Below are positions 7,828 to 16,682 of a stretch of 64,000 nucleotides of DNA, in pieces (the stretch's first letter is position 1; the number at the start of each line of letters is the position of its first letter). Position numbers and translations under genes: made by a program. The stretch covers positions 4,464,001 to 4,528,000 of the forward strand of contig NZ_JAPEPI010000001.1 of assembly GCF_026340305.1 (NCBI RefSeq). The letters run 5' to 3'. The notes below the pieces were generated by a model that saw only the letters and a program-made list of their open reading frames with translations, did no database searches and had not been told where the DNA came from. Source of the DNA: Streptomyces sp. NBC_01381 (GTDB taxonomy: Bacteria > Actinomycetota > Actinomycetes > Streptomycetales > Streptomycetaceae).

Positions 7828-10201
7828 GGTCGTCCGTGCTCGGCTCCTCGAACTGGGCGACGCGCCCCGCGTGCCGCTCCACCATCGCCTCGAACGTCTG
7901 GCGCGCGGTGCGACCGTTGCCGAAGGCGGGGCCCTTGGGGAGGGCGGTGAAGTACTTCAGGAGGGCCTCGCCGGTGCCCGAGTCGAGGCGGTACTCGTGC
8001 TCGTCGGCCTGCTGCTCGACGATCCGAAGGAGTTCCTCGGGGGCGTAGTCGCTGAAGGTGATGGTCCGTGAGAAGCGGGACGCCACACCGGGGTTGACGG
8101 AAAGGAAACGCTGCATCTCCGCCGTGTAGCCCGCGACGATCACCACCACCGCCTCCCGGTGGTCCTCCATCAGCTTCACGAGCGTGTCGATGGCCTCGCG
8201 GCCGAAGTCGCGCCCGGAGTCCTCCGGCGAGAGCGCGTACGCCTCGTCGATGAACAGCACGCCCCCGCGCGCCCGGTCGAAGGCCTCCTGGGTGCGGATC
8301 GCCGTCGAGCCGATGTGCTCACCGACCAGGTCGACGCGCGACACCTCGACGAGATGCCCGCTCTGCAGGACGCCGAGCGAGGCCAGGATCTCGCCGTACA
8401 GCCGCGCCACCGTCGTCTTGCCGGTGCCGGGCGAGCCGGTGAAGACCAGGTGTCGGCGGACGGACGCGGCCTTGAGCCCCGCCTGCTGCCTGCGCCGCCC
8501 GACCTCGATCATGTCCGTGAGGGCGCGCACCTCGCGCTTGACGCTGTCCAGGCCCACCAGCGCGTCCAGTTCACCGAGCACGGCCTTGGAGCTGCGGGAC
8601 GACTGCTCGGGGACGGCGCTCTTCTCGGGCTCCTGCTCCGTGGTGCGCTGTACGGGGATCGCGCCGAGCAGACCCACCGACTGCGTGGCCGTCTGGACGG
8701 CCGGCGCGGAATCCCGCGCGGCGGTCCGCGGGCCGCCGCTCTCGTCGCTGGTGCAGTCCTCGACGAGCGGCCCGTCCTCGGCGAATTCGAAGCCGCCGCG
8801 TCCGCACCGCTCCGTACGGCACTTCTTCAGTGTCGTACGGCAGCCGTCGATCACATGGAAGCCGTAGCCGCCGCTGTCGGTGACCCGGCAGCCGTAGAGG
8901 CTGCCGCGGGCGCCCGCCGACACGTAGAAGCCGGCCTCGGCGGGCGAAGTGACCGTGCAGCGCTCGATGGTGGGGTCGGCGCCCTTGGTGACGATGACGC
9001 CCGTCTGGACACCGTCGATGGTGCAGTTGGCCAGCGTGCCGCCGCTGCCGTGGTCGCGGAACCACGCGCCGGTTGCGGCCTCGCGGATGCGGCAGTCGTC
9101 CAGCTGCGCGGTGGCGCCGTCGCTCACCGACACGGCCGTGTTGCGCACTTGGGAGAGATCGCTGTCGACGACGTCGGCGCGCGAACCGCGGTCCAGGACG
9201 AACAGCGCGTCCGGCACGTCGTGCACCCGGCAGGACTCCAGGACGGCGGTCGCGCCGTCACTGACCCAGACCGCCGGATAGTCGCCCGTACTGTCGTGGA
9301 TCTCGCACTGGTTGGCGTCCACGCGCGTGCCCGGGTCCCACACCGAAAGGCCGTTGCGCCCGAACCGCCGCACCGTGGACCGCGTCAGGGTCAGCACCGA
9401 GCGGGAGCGCAGATCGATCGCGTTCTCGGGGATGTCGTGGATCCGGCAGTCGGCGAGCGTCAGGACGGCGTCCGTGTCGAGCGTGACGCCGTCCGATGTC
9501 GTGCGGTGCACATCGCAGTCCGTGAGGTGCGCCGTGGCCCGACCGGTGATCTGCACGCCGGCGCCCTTGACCTCGTACACCTCGCAGCCGATCGCCTCAA
9601 GTCCGGTGTGCTCGCCGGTCGCCGAGAGACCGGCGCCCGATGCGTGATGCACCCGGCAGCGCTCCAGACGGGGGTGCGCGCCGCCGCGCACGGCGATGCC
9701 CGACTGGCCGGCCGATACGACCTCGCACTCCTCGAAGACACCGCCTCCGCCGTCGAGTACGGCTATGCCGATGCCGCCGGGGTTGTCGACCGTGCAGCGG
9801 CGCACCGTCGGGCGCGCGCCGCCGCGCACCTCTATCCCGGAGGCCGAGCGCGTCACCACGCGTACGTCGACGAGTTCAGGCGCTCCGTCCTCGATCAGCA
9901 GCGCGGGCGCCGCCGAGTCCTGGCCCTCGATGTGCAGGTCCTGCACCAGGGCGGACGAACGGACCGTGAGCGGCACGCCGTCGGAGGGTGCGATGCGGAC
10001 GGATCCCGGGGAGTTCTCGGGGCCGCGCAGCGTCACCGCGCGCTGGACGACGAGGTTCTCGCGGTAGGTGCCGGGTGCGACGGTGAGGACGTCCCCGTCG
10101 GTCGCGGCCTCCAAGGCGGCGGCGAGCGATGCGTACTCGCCCGTGCGGCGCCGCCACCGCGACGTGCCGGTGTGCGTCACCTGGACCGTGCCCTGTGCCA
10201 T
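7787..10201 (-). CDS. right-handed parallel beta-helix protein fused to a CbxX/EccA-type AAA ATPase
   Basis: An 804-residue cytoplasmic-looking protein (no signal peptide) starting at ATG 10201. Residues about 20-480 are a long series of parallel beta-helix turns (patterns such as GGGVFEECEVVSAGQSGIAVRGG, each about 23 residues). After a linker, residues about 530-804 form an AAA domain of the CbxX/CfxQ type: Walker A GSPGTGKTT near residue 585, Walker B GGVLFIDEAYAL, and a sensor segment VIVAGYTAEMQRFLSVNPG with FSRTITF. The AAA part resembles the EccA ATPase of type VII secretion systems and the Rubisco activase CbxX, but no secretion genes are present here. The beta-helix may recognise a repetitive surface. 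It is convergent with and overlaps the membrane hydrolase gene. Confidence 0.88.
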   Translation of the reverse strand: MAQGTVQVTHTGTSRWRRRTGEYASLAAALEAATDGDVLTVAPGTYRENLVVQRAVTLRGPENSPGSVRIAPSDGVPLTVRSSALVQDLHIEGQDSAAPALLIEDGAPELVDVRVVTRSASGIEVRGGARPTVRRCTVDNPGGIGIAVLDGGGGVFEECEVVSAGQSGIAVRGGAHPRLERCRVHHASGAGLSATGEHTGLEAIGCEVYEVKGAGVQITGRATAHLTDCDVHRTTSDGVTLDTDAVLTLADCRIHDIPENAIDLRSRSVLTLTRSTVRRFGRNGLSVWDPGTRVDANQCEIHDSTGDYPAVWVSDGATAVLESCRVHDVPDALFVLDRGSRADVVDSDLSQVRNTAVSVSDGATAQLDDCRIREAATGAWFRDHGSGGTLANCTIDGVQTGVIVTKGADPTIERCTVTSPAEAGFYVSAGARGSLYGCRVTDSGGYGFHVIDGCRTTLKKCRTERCGRGGFEFAEDGPLVEDCTSDESGGPRTAARDSAPAVQTATQSVGLLGAIPVQRTTEQEPEKSAVPEQSSRSSKAVLGELDALVGLDSVKREVRALTDMIEVGRRRQQAGLKAASVRRHLVFTGSPGTGKTTVARLYGEILASLGVLQSGHLVEVSRVDLVGEHIGSTAIRTQEAFDRARGGVLFIDEAYALSPEDSGRDFGREAIDTLVKLMEDHREAVVVIVAGYTAEMQRFLSVNPGVASRFSRTITFSDYAPEELLRIVEQQADEHEYRLDSGTGEALLKYFTALPKGPAFGNGRTARQTFEAMVERHAGRVAQFEEPSTDDLTLLYPEDLPELP

Positions 10202-10354
10202 GGAGTTGCTCTGCCCCCACCTCGTCGTACGCGGGACCTCACGACCTCGCGCAAGGAGCCGAAGAGTTCGGCCGGTCCACCGTAGCGCGCGCGGCGGGGG
10301 CGAGTTGACCCGATGGCCAGGCTCTCACCTGGTCATCGCCGGTCTCTCACCGGC

Positions 10355-10960
10355 TCAGGAGCCGGTGCCGGTGCGCCCCCAGTCCGGGCCCGCCTTGTCC
10401 CAGGCCTGGTCCCAGCGGTCGTGACGCCGCCGCACCATCCGCCAGACGACGATCCGCCGGGCGCCCTCGACGATGCCGACGACCGCCGCGGCGGCACCGA
10501 ATCCGGCCAACGCGGCGTGCGTGGCCGCGGTCGCGCCGTCCAACGGCCGGCCGACGACCTGGCCGTGCTCGTCCGTCCAGATCCGGAACCGGTCGCCGGG
10601 GTCCGGGGATTCGAGGGCGGCGACCACGGTGCCGGAGCGCGCGGTGCCGTCGGGAGCCGTCCAGTCGGCGAGCACGCGGCTGTGTCTGTCGCGGGCGGAC
10701 GAGGTCTCGGGATCGGGGTCGACCGGGGGTCTGGAGACCTTCTCGACCACGGTGGCGGAGATCGCGTGCCGGGCCTCGCGCTGTTCCCTGACCGACTGCA
10801 GCAGGGCTTCGCGCGCGAGGCCGCCGACGACGGTGCCGGTCACCGGCGCGGCGACGGCGATGAGCAGGAGGGCGGCGAGGGCCACCCACGCCTCCACGAG
10901 GTCGGTCTTCCGGCGCAGCGGATTGTGCCGCCAGCGCCAGAGTCCGACGAGTGCTCGCAC
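10355..10960 (-). CDS. Rv1733c-like two-helix membrane protein
   Basis: A 201-residue protein from GTG 10960 with GGGGGTG upstream. It has a short basic N-terminus (RWRHNPLRRKTD), a transmembrane helix at about 20-48, a roughly 90-residue extracytoplasmic loop containing ADWTAPDGTARSGTV and WTDEHGQVVGRPLD, a second transmembrane helix at about 145-170, and a basic tail with RRRHDRWDQAW. This is the layout of the Rv1733c family, common in multiple copies in Streptomyces and of unknown function in the cell envelope. It stands alone as a transcription unit. Confidence 0.85.
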   Translation of the reverse strand: MRALVGLWRWRHNPLRRKTDLVEAWVALAALLLIAVAAPVTGTVVGGLAREALLQSVREQREARHAISATVVEKVSRPPVDPDPETSSARDRHSRVLADWTAPDGTARSGTVVAALESPDPGDRFRIWTDEHGQVVGRPLDGATAATHAALAGFGAAAAVVGIVEGARRIVVWRMVRRRHDRWDQAWDKAGPDWGRTGTGS

Positions 10961-11102
10961 AGTCCTGCACCCCCTTCCGCGTCCGTCTTAACCGCGAACG
11001 GCACGGCCCACGCGTCGGTGGGCAGAAGAGAGAGCGAAATCACCCTTCTCATCGACGCTCAACGTCCGCGCCTCGCCTCCGAGTTCCCCTCACCGGGGAC
11101 GT

Positions 11103-11927
11103 TCACCCTAGGACCGTGAAAGGGTCGCCGATCCGGACGGTGCCGGTGCACTCGGGCACCAGATTCTGTCCGAATACCAGCTGGTCGCCGAAGCGGCGGT
11201 GCTTGGCGAGGGTGCGCAGCGGCTCCTTGCCGCGCTCCGAGGTCCGCTGGTCGGTGGTGGTCACGACGCAGCGCCCGCACTTCTTGGCGACCCGGAAGGT
11301 GACATCGCCGATCGCGACGCGCGACCATTCGTCCTCCGCCCAGGGGGCGGTCCCGTCCACGACCACATTCGGCCGGAAGCGGTTCATGGGAAGCGGCCCC
11401 TCGTCGGAGTGATCGCCCTGGGCGATCAGCGAGTTCAGGGCGTCGAGCGAGGAGAGCGTGGTCAGGAGCAGCGGATAGCCGTCGGCGAACGTGACGGTCT
11501 CGCCGTCCTTGGCGTACTCCGGATCGATGGGGCGCCGCGTCGCGGGGTCGTCGAGATGGACGAGCCGCACGTCCACGTCCAGATAGGCGCTGAACCAGGC
11601 GTGCGCCGCCGCGTCGGCGGGAACTCCCTCGACCTTGTCGCCCCAGATCTCCACCGTGACGGTCGCGCCGGCCGGCGGCACGGCGACCGTCAACGGCTCC
11701 TGGCCGGGCGCGGACATGCGTATGCCGCCGCCGGGCCGGAGCTCGGCGGCGGCCAACGCCAGGCGCGGATGCGGCCGTTGCGTGACGATCCGTCCGGCGC
11801 TGTCCACCAGGACCCACCGCCGGTCACCCGCGAGCCCCCAGGGCTCGACGACGGCCTCACGCGGAGCGTGTCCCCCGACCGCCTTGAGCGGGTAGAAGTG
11901 GATCGAGTGCAGCGCTGGATTCGACAT
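11103..11927 (-). CDS. MOSC domain-containing protein (YcbX-like)
   Basis: The start is ATG 11927 (MSNPALHSIHFYPLK), 274 residues. The N-terminal MOSC beta-barrel domain has IHFYPLKAVGG and WGLAGDRRWVLVD; the C-terminal catalytic MOSC domain has MNRFRPNVVVDG followed by KKCGRCVVTTTDQ, where the cysteine is the presumed molybdenum-cofactor sulfur ligand. YcbX-type proteins reduce N-hydroxylated compounds with a Mo cofactor in the cytoplasm. The gene stands alone. Confidence 0.9.
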   Translation of the reverse strand: MSNPALHSIHFYPLKAVGGHAPREAVVEPWGLAGDRRWVLVDSAGRIVTQRPHPRLALAAAELRPGGGIRMSAPGQEPLTVAVPPAGATVTVEIWGDKVEGVPADAAAHAWFSAYLDVDVRLVHLDDPATRRPIDPEYAKDGETVTFADGYPLLLTTLSSLDALNSLIAQGDHSDEGPLPMNRFRPNVVVDGTAPWAEDEWSRVAIGDVTFRVAKKCGRCVVTTTDQRTSERGKEPLRTLAKHRRFGDQLVFGQNLVPECTGTVRIGDPFTVLG

Positions 11928-11973
11928 GCGGCCATCCTGCCAGCAGCCACTGACAGGGACGCATGCGGGCGAT

Positions 11974-12405
11974 TCAGTAGCCGCGGTAGGGGCGGTTGTA
12001 CGGATCCTCGTACGTCGCGGGCGCGGGGCGGGGCGCCGCCGGGCGCATCGCCTCGTAGCCCGTCCCGGCCGGGGGGCGCTGGTATTGCTGGGGTCCCGGG
12101 TAGCCGCGCGGCGCCGAAGGCTGCTGCGGGATGTACGGGGCGGGGGCCTGCTGCAGCGGAGCGGGCTGCGGGGCCGCCGCGTAGCCGTACGCGGGGTTGT
12201 GATGGGAAGGGGCGGCCGGCAGCGCGGGCAGCGGGGCGGCCGGCAGCGCGGGCAGGTGACTGCCCGTGTCGTACGCAGGGGAAACCCGGATCGGGGCGAT
12301 CTGCGGAGTGCCCCGCTCGGCGACAAGCGAGTCGTAGATCGGAGTGTCCGGGAAGGACGGCGCGGAGTAGTAACCGCCGCCATAGGTGGAGCGGGGGGAG
12401 GTCAT
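11974..12405 (-). CDS. DUF6643 family protein, Pro/Ala/Tyr-rich
   Basis: The start is ATG 12405 (MTSPRSTYGGGYYSAPSF), giving 143 residues; this N-terminus matches what I recall of the conserved Streptomyces DUF6643 proteins. It is low in complexity and rich in Pro, Ala, Tyr and Gln, with a duplicated LPALPAAP motif and a C-terminal YEDPYNRPYRGY. No membrane segment or signal is present. There is no ribosome site; instead a TAACTT box ends seven bases before the ATG, indicating a leaderless mRNA. The function is unknown, but the family's conservation suggests a structural or interaction role. Confidence 0.8.
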   Translation of the reverse strand: MTSPRSTYGGGYYSAPSFPDTPIYDSLVAERGTPQIAPIRVSPAYDTGSHLPALPAAPLPALPAAPSHHNPAYGYAAAPQPAPLQQAPAPYIPQQPSAPRGYPGPQQYQRPPAGTGYEAMRPAAPRPAPATYEDPYNRPYRGY

Positions 12406-12710
12406 GAGACATAAGTTAAGCCCTTGATGTGCTGGTTGGGGAGACCGATAAGAGGGTTGTTTTACGTGTCGGTAGTGACTGGGCATCCCCAATGCGAGCG
12501 AACTTAGGAAAAATCGGTCGCGCAGCGCCGTAGGGATCGTGTAAAAGCCAAGCTCCGAACGGGTTACCTGCGGTTGACGCATGGTTGACGGAAGGGTCGC
12601 GGGAAGGGGTATCCGCGGCAGACATGGGCCTCTTCGAGGTCCGGGTAATAGGTTGGTCATGAACGAATCGGCGGCCCGGCCGGATGTGGCGACTTGCGAT
12701 GGGGGCGGAC
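12406..12710. other. 305-base divergent intergenic region
   Basis: This A/T-richer gap separates DUF6643 from the TerD/TerA gene. On the minus strand TAACTT precedes the leaderless DUF6643 start. On the plus side two TTGACG boxes (12574-12579, 12585-12590) and a GGTATCC at about 12608 may supply a promoter, but spacing is not ideal. I see no gene or RNA in it. Confidence 0.5.
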
Positions 12711-13997
12711 ATGACAATGCCAAAAGGATCGAATGTTCCGGTGCCGGCACCTGCCGTGCGGATCGAGTTGGGGTGGTCCTCGGGGCCGGGGGTGCCGGAC
12801 GCCGACGCGTCGGCGCTGTTGCTGGCCTCTTCGGGAAAGGTCCGCTCGGACGACGACTTCATCTTTTACAACCAGGCGGTCCACTCCTCCGGGGCGGTGC
12901 GCCACGAGGGCAAGAAGACCGAGGGCGGCCGGGTGACCGACGCGCTCGCCGTCGACCTCGCGCGCGTGGAGCCCGCGATCGAGACCGTGGTGCTCGCCGC
13001 TTCGACGGACGGCGGAACGTTCGGGCAGGTCCCCGGACTCTTCATCCGCGTCGTCGACGCGGCGAACGGCGTCGAGATCGCGCGCTACGACAGCGAGGAC
13101 GCGACCGTCGAGACGGCGTTCGTCCTCGGCGAGCTCTACCGCCGCCAGGGCGCGTGGAAGTTCCGCGCCGTCGGACAGGGTTACGGCAGCGGCCTCGAGG
13201 GCCTCGCCACGGACTACGGCATCTCGGTGGACGAGCCCCAGCAGGCGGCCCCGCCCGTCGCCGCCCCGGCCCCGGTGCAGCCTCCCGCGGCCCCCGCCGC
13301 TCCGGTCCAGGCCCCGCCGCCGCCCGCCCAGGCGCCCGCCGCGCCCGCTGCCCAGCCCGTACGCCTGTCGAAGGTCACGCTCACCAAGGAGGCGCCGTCC
13401 GTCTCGCTGAAGAAGCAGGGCGGCACATCCGGCGCGATGCGCGTGAACCTCAACTGGGAGGTGCGCAAGCAGTTCAAGGGCTGGGGCGCCAAGCTCGGCC
13501 GGGCCGTGGCGATGCACGCCGACCTCGACCTGGACCTGTGCGCCCTGTACGAACTGGCCGACGGCCGCAAGGGAGTCGTCCAGGCGCTCGGCAACGCCTT
13601 CGGGGCGCTGGACCAGCCCCCGTACCTGCTGCTCGACGGCGACGACCGCACCGGAGCGGTCGCCACCGGTGAGAACCTCACCGTCAACCTCGACCACATC
13701 AACGACTTCAAGCGCATCGTCATCTTCGTGACGATCTACGAAGGCGCGCGCAGCTTCGCCGACCTGAACGCCACCGTGACGCTGCAGCCGCAGCACGGCG
13801 CCTCCATCGACTTCTCGCTCGACGAGTGCACGGTGCCCTCCACGGTGTGCGCGCTCGCGCTGATCACGAACAACAACGGCGACCTCTTCGTGAAGCGAGA
13901 GGCCCGCTACCTGGTCCCCGAGCGCGGCGTGAGCCCCCAGCGCACCATCGACTACGCCTACGGGTGGGGCATGAACTGGACGCCCGGCAGGAAGTGA
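12711..13997 (+). CDS. TerD-TerA fusion, tellurium-resistance family protein
   Basis: The start is ATG 12711 (MTMPKGSNVPVPAPAVRI) with a GGGGGCGG ribosome site, giving 428 residues. Residues 1-180 are a TerD domain with the calcium-binding-type elements DADASALLL, DDDFIFYNQ and DSEDATVETAFVLGELYRR. A 40-residue Pro/Ala/Gln linker follows. Residues about 225-428 are a TerA-type domain containing VNLNWE, DLDLDLCALYEL and LDGDDRTG. Ter proteins form a calcium-dependent membrane-associated stress complex; in Streptomyces they affect differentiation and envelope stress. No terZABCDE operon accompanies it. It ends three bases before the convergent glycosyltransferase. Confidence 0.9.
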   Translation: MTMPKGSNVPVPAPAVRIELGWSSGPGVPDADASALLLASSGKVRSDDDFIFYNQAVHSSGAVRHEGKKTEGGRVTDALAVDLARVEPAIETVVLAASTDGGTFGQVPGLFIRVVDAANGVEIARYDSEDATVETAFVLGELYRRQGAWKFRAVGQGYGSGLEGLATDYGISVDEPQQAAPPVAAPAPVQPPAAPAAPVQAPPPPAQAPAAPAAQPVRLSKVTLTKEAPSVSLKKQGGTSGAMRVNLNWEVRKQFKGWGAKLGRAVAMHADLDLDLCALYELADGRKGVVQALGNAFGALDQPPYLLLDGDDRTGAVATGENLTVNLDHINDFKRIVIFVTIYEGARSFADLNATVTLQPQHGASIDFSLDECTVPSTVCALALITNNNGDLFVKREARYLVPERGVSPQRTIDYAYGWGMNWTPGRK

Positions 13998-14000
13998 CCC

Positions 14001-15176
14001 TCAGCGCTGTTCCGGAGTGGGATCGGGGCGGGCGTACGTCCGCCCCTTCCACGCCGCACCGCGCCCCCTGTAGTGCTGCACCGCCGAGTCGACCGTCATC
14101 AGGAGGTAGAGGAAGGCGGTGAACGGCAGCAGGGGAGCCAGCCACGGCGGCTGCCGGTAGTAGCGCAGCATCGGGAGGTACGTGGCCGTCATCAGGAGCC
14201 AGGCGAGCCCGCCGGGCACGGCCGTGGCCGCGTTCCCGGCCGCCAGGCCGGCCAACAGCGCGACGGGCGGCACCAGATAGACCAGGGCGAGCCCGAGGAC
14301 CGTGCCGAGCAGCACCAGCGGGTTGTGCCGCAATTGGGCATAGGCGCTGCGCGAGACCATCCGCCACAGGTCCCCGAGCCGGGGATAGGGCCGCACGCTG
14401 TCGACGCGCTCCGCGAGCCCCAGCCAGATGTGGCCGCCCGTGCGCTTCACCGCCCGCGCCAGCGACACATCGTCGATCACCGCATGCCGGATGGAGTCGG
14501 GAATCCCCGCGCGCTCGGCGGCCGCCGAGCTCAACAGGACGCACCCGCCCGCCGCGGCGGCCGTGCGCGAGCCCTTCCGCGCGATCCAGCGGAAGGGGTA
14601 CAGCTGCGCGAAGAAGTACACGAAGGCCGGGACGACGAGCCGCTCCCACACGCTCACGACCCGCAGCCGCGCCATCTGCGACACGAGGTCGAAGCCGCCC
14701 GACTCCGCCGCCGCCACCAACTGCCGCAGGCTGTCCGGCTCATGGGCGATGTCCGCGTCGGTGAGCAGCAGATAACGGGATGCACGCGCGCGTGCCAGGG
14801 CGATTCCATGACGTACGGCCCAGAGCTTGCCCGTCCAGCCGGGCGGCGGCTCACCGGGCGAGCCGACGGTCAGCGGCAGGCCGCCGTGCCGGTCCGCGAG
14901 CGCGCGGGCGAGCTCGCCGGTGCCGTCCGAACTCCCGTCGTCGACAAGGAAGACCTCGGCCCGCCCCGGATAGTCCTGGGCCAGGAGCGAGGGCAGGCTC
15001 TCGGGCAGTACCTCGGCCTCGTCGCGTGCGGGGACGACGACGCAGACCGACGGCCAGGCGTCCGGGTCGCGACGTGGCGGCAGCCGAAGGTCCGTACGCC
15101 AGAAGAAGCCCTGCCCCAACAGCAGCCACAGCCAAGCGGCAAGCGATCCGGCGGCGGTCCACACAACGGCGCTCAT
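14001..15176 (-). CDS. family 2 glycosyltransferase, hopene-associated HpnB type
   Basis: A 391-residue membrane glycosyltransferase from ATG 15176. One N-terminal helix anchors it, followed by the GT-A domain (VCVVVPARDEAEVLPESLPSLL, then VDDGSSDGT as nucleotide-binding motif, and LLTDADI as the metal-binding DxD near residue 135). The WTGKLWAVRHG segment and the 390-residue length point to the HpnB subgroup. Three or more C-terminal hydrophobic segments follow. HpnB proteins are linked to hopanoid modification, but the squalene-hopene genes are not in this window, so the acceptor lipid is inferred only. It is convergent with the TerD/TerA gene with no intergenic room. Confidence 0.85.
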   Translation of the reverse strand: MSAVVWTAAGSLAAWLWLLLGQGFFWRTDLRLPPRRDPDAWPSVCVVVPARDEAEVLPESLPSLLAQDYPGRAEVFLVDDGSSDGTGELARALADRHGGLPLTVGSPGEPPPGWTGKLWAVRHGIALARARASRYLLLTDADIAHEPDSLRQLVAAAESGGFDLVSQMARLRVVSVWERLVVPAFVYFFAQLYPFRWIARKGSRTAAAAGGCVLLSSAAAERAGIPDSIRHAVIDDVSLARAVKRTGGHIWLGLAERVDSVRPYPRLGDLWRMVSRSAYAQLRHNPLVLLGTVLGLALVYLVPPVALLAGLAAGNAATAVPGGLAWLLMTATYLPMLRYYRQPPWLAPLLPFTAFLYLLMTVDSAVQHYRGRGAAWKGRTYARPDPTPEQR

Positions 15177-15222
15177 CCGCCGCAGTCTGCCCCACGGCGC
15201 AGGGCCTGTGAGGCCGATCGAC

Positions 15223-15228
15223 TATGGT
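15223..15228 (+). promoter_or_regulatory. -10 box of a leaderless promoter (racemase-like gene)
   Basis: TATGGT ends six bases before GTG 15235 and no ribosome site is present, so transcription probably starts at the start codon. Confidence 0.5.
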
Positions 15229-15234
15229 GACCGG

Positions 15235-16020
15235 GTGAAGATCGCGCTCATGGACTCCGGTATCGGACTGCTCGCCGCCGCGGCCGCGGTACGTCGCCTG
15301 CGGCCGGACGCCGATCTCGTCCTCTCGTCGGACCCCGACGGACTTCCCTGGGGGCCGCGCACCACCGAGGACATCGTCCAGCGCTCGCTCGCGGTCGCCG
15401 AAGCCGCCGCCGAGCACCAACCTGACGCACTGATCGTGGCGTGCAACACCTCCACCGTGCACGCCCTGCCCGCCCTGCGGGCCCGGTTCGAACCCGGCCT
15501 GCCCGTCATCGGGACCGTGCCGGCGATCAAGCCCGCGACGGCGAGCGGTGGTTCGGTCGCCATCTGGGCCACGCCCGCCACCACGGGAAGCCCCTACCAG
15601 CGTGGCCTCATCGAGGAGTTCGCGGGCGGCGCCCGCGTCACCGAGGTCCCCTGCCCCGGCCTCGCGGACGCCGTGCAGTACGCGGACGAGGCGGCCATCG
15701 ACCGGGCGATCGCTGCCGCGGCAGCCCTCACTCCGCGGGATGTAAGCACCGTCGTCCTGGGCTGCACCCATTACGAGCTGGTTGCGGAGCGTATCCGTGC
15801 GGCCGTGCAGCAGCCGCAGCTGCCGCCCCTGGTCCTGCACGGCTCCGCCGGAGCGGTCGCCGGCCAGGCGCTGCGCAGGATCGGAATGCTTCCCGGCCCG
15901 GGCACCGGTACGGACGGTGGTCTGACCGTGATCCTGAGTGGCCGTGTCGCCGAGCTGCCCGCCGCCGCCCGCACCTATGCGGAAGGCCGGCTGCTCGCGG
16001 CGGTCAGCCAGACGAGCTGA
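15235..16020 (+). CDS. aspartate/glutamate racemase family protein
   Basis: GTG 15235 (VKIALMDSGIG) is preferred over GTG 15208 because it matches the family start and has a leaderless -10 box. The 261-residue protein has the two-cysteine racemase signature: VACNTST with Cys70 and LGCTHY with Cys177, plus the N-terminal MDSGIG loop. This is the MurI/RacX superfamily; MurI makes D-glutamate for peptidoglycan. The overall fit is to a divergent MurI-like protein, so substrate assignment to glutamate is not certain. It is followed by a hairpin at 16067-16084. Confidence 0.85.
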   Translation: MKIALMDSGIGLLAAAAAVRRLRPDADLVLSSDPDGLPWGPRTTEDIVQRSLAVAEAAAEHQPDALIVACNTSTVHALPALRARFEPGLPVIGTVPAIKPATASGGSVAIWATPATTGSPYQRGLIEEFAGGARVTEVPCPGLADAVQYADEAAIDRAIAAAAALTPRDVSTVVLGCTHYELVAERIRAAVQQPQLPPLVLHGSAGAVAGQALRRIGMLPGPGTGTDGGLTVILSGRVAELPAAARTYAEGRLLAAVSQTS

Positions 16021-16066
16021 GGCCCGCCAGGCCTGCCGAGGCCCGCACAGCGCTCTGACGCCCGCA

Positions 16067-16084
16067 CGGAGCAGTAACGCTCCG
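16067..16084 (+). terminator. small hairpin after the racemase-like gene
   Basis: CGGAGC and GCTCCG are separated by AGTAAC, 47 bases past the stop; the promoter of the next gene begins about 30 bases further on. Confidence 0.45.
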
Positions 16085-16114
16085 CGACGCGGTGCCTTCG
16101 GGCCGGAACCTGAG

Positions 16115-16120
16115 TAGTCT
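16115..16120 (+). promoter_or_regulatory. -10 box of a leaderless promoter
   Basis: TAGTCT lies seven bases before ATG 16128, with no ribosome site. Confidence 0.5.
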
Positions 16121-16127
16121 CATTCGC

Positions 16128-16682
16128 ATGAGGGACCACACCCACGGCGAGTCGGACGGCGCGGCCGGCGCCCCGCCGGAAGTCTGGACCGGCAGCGCGA
16201 CCAATCGTTTCCAGTGGCTGCTGGCGCTGGTAGGTGCCGCCTGCCTCGCGCTCGGCATCGAGCTGGCCGTCGACAGCATGTGGACGTCCGGGATCGCGGC
16301 CCTCGCCATGTCCGTCGTGGGGTGCATCGCGGCCGGGCTCCTGATCCTGTTCGGCACCCTCGCCTTCGTCCATGTCGCCGTGAAGGTCGACAAGGAGTGC
16401 CTCGAAGTGCGCTGCGGCCACATCGGCCTGCCGCGCCGCCGCATCCCCCTCTCCCACGTGGTGGGCGCCGAATTCGCGCAGGCCGTCAGCCCCCGGCAGT
16501 GGGGCGGCTGGGGCTACCGCTCGCGGCCCGACGTCGGCACCGCGGTCGTGGTCCGGCGCGGCGAGGGCCTGGTGCTCAGCCTGTGGGACGGCCTTACGTT
16601 CACGGTCACCGTCGACAACGCCGAAGCGGCCGTCCGGATCATCCGGGACCGGCTGCCCATGGCGGGGAGCCCGGCGGCCTGA
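16128..16682 (+). CDS. two-helix membrane protein with a PH-like C-terminal domain, function unknown
   Basis: The ATG at 16128 (MRDHTHGESDG) gives 184 residues and fits the leaderless promoter. Two transmembrane helices (about 30-50 and 60-85) are followed by a cytoplasmic beta-rich domain: VKVDKECLEVRCGHIGLPRRRIPLSHVVGAEFAQAVSPRQWGGWGYR. That pattern resembles the bacterial PH-like/DUF3093-type domains of small actinobacterial membrane proteins. I cannot name a function. Its last 44 bases overlap the convergent O-antigen-ligase-like gene. Confidence 0.75.
   Translation: MRDHTHGESDGAAGAPPEVWTGSATNRFQWLLALVGAACLALGIELAVDSMWTSGIAALAMSVVGCIAAGLLILFGTLAFVHVAVKVDKECLEVRCGHIGLPRRRIPLSHVVGAEFAQAVSPRQWGGWGYRSRPDVGTAVVVRRGEGLVLSLWDGLTFTVTVDNAEAAVRIIRDRLPMAGSPAA

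Noticed and set aside
4410..8048. Very long plus-strand frame of 1212 codons overlapping the DeoR gene and the membrane protein gene
   Set aside because: It is Arg/Pro/His-rich with no domain or ribosome site; it is a GC-bias shadow of real genes in other frames.
7787..10201. Type VII secretion locus suggested by the EccA-like ATPase
   Set aside because: No EccB/C/D/E, mycosin or WXG100 genes are nearby, and the ATPase is fused to a beta-helix instead of TPR repeats.
8159..10285. 708-codon plus-strand frame opposite the beta-helix/AAA gene
   Set aside because: It is antisense to a gene with clear Walker motifs and repeated beta-helix turns, and shows only biased composition.
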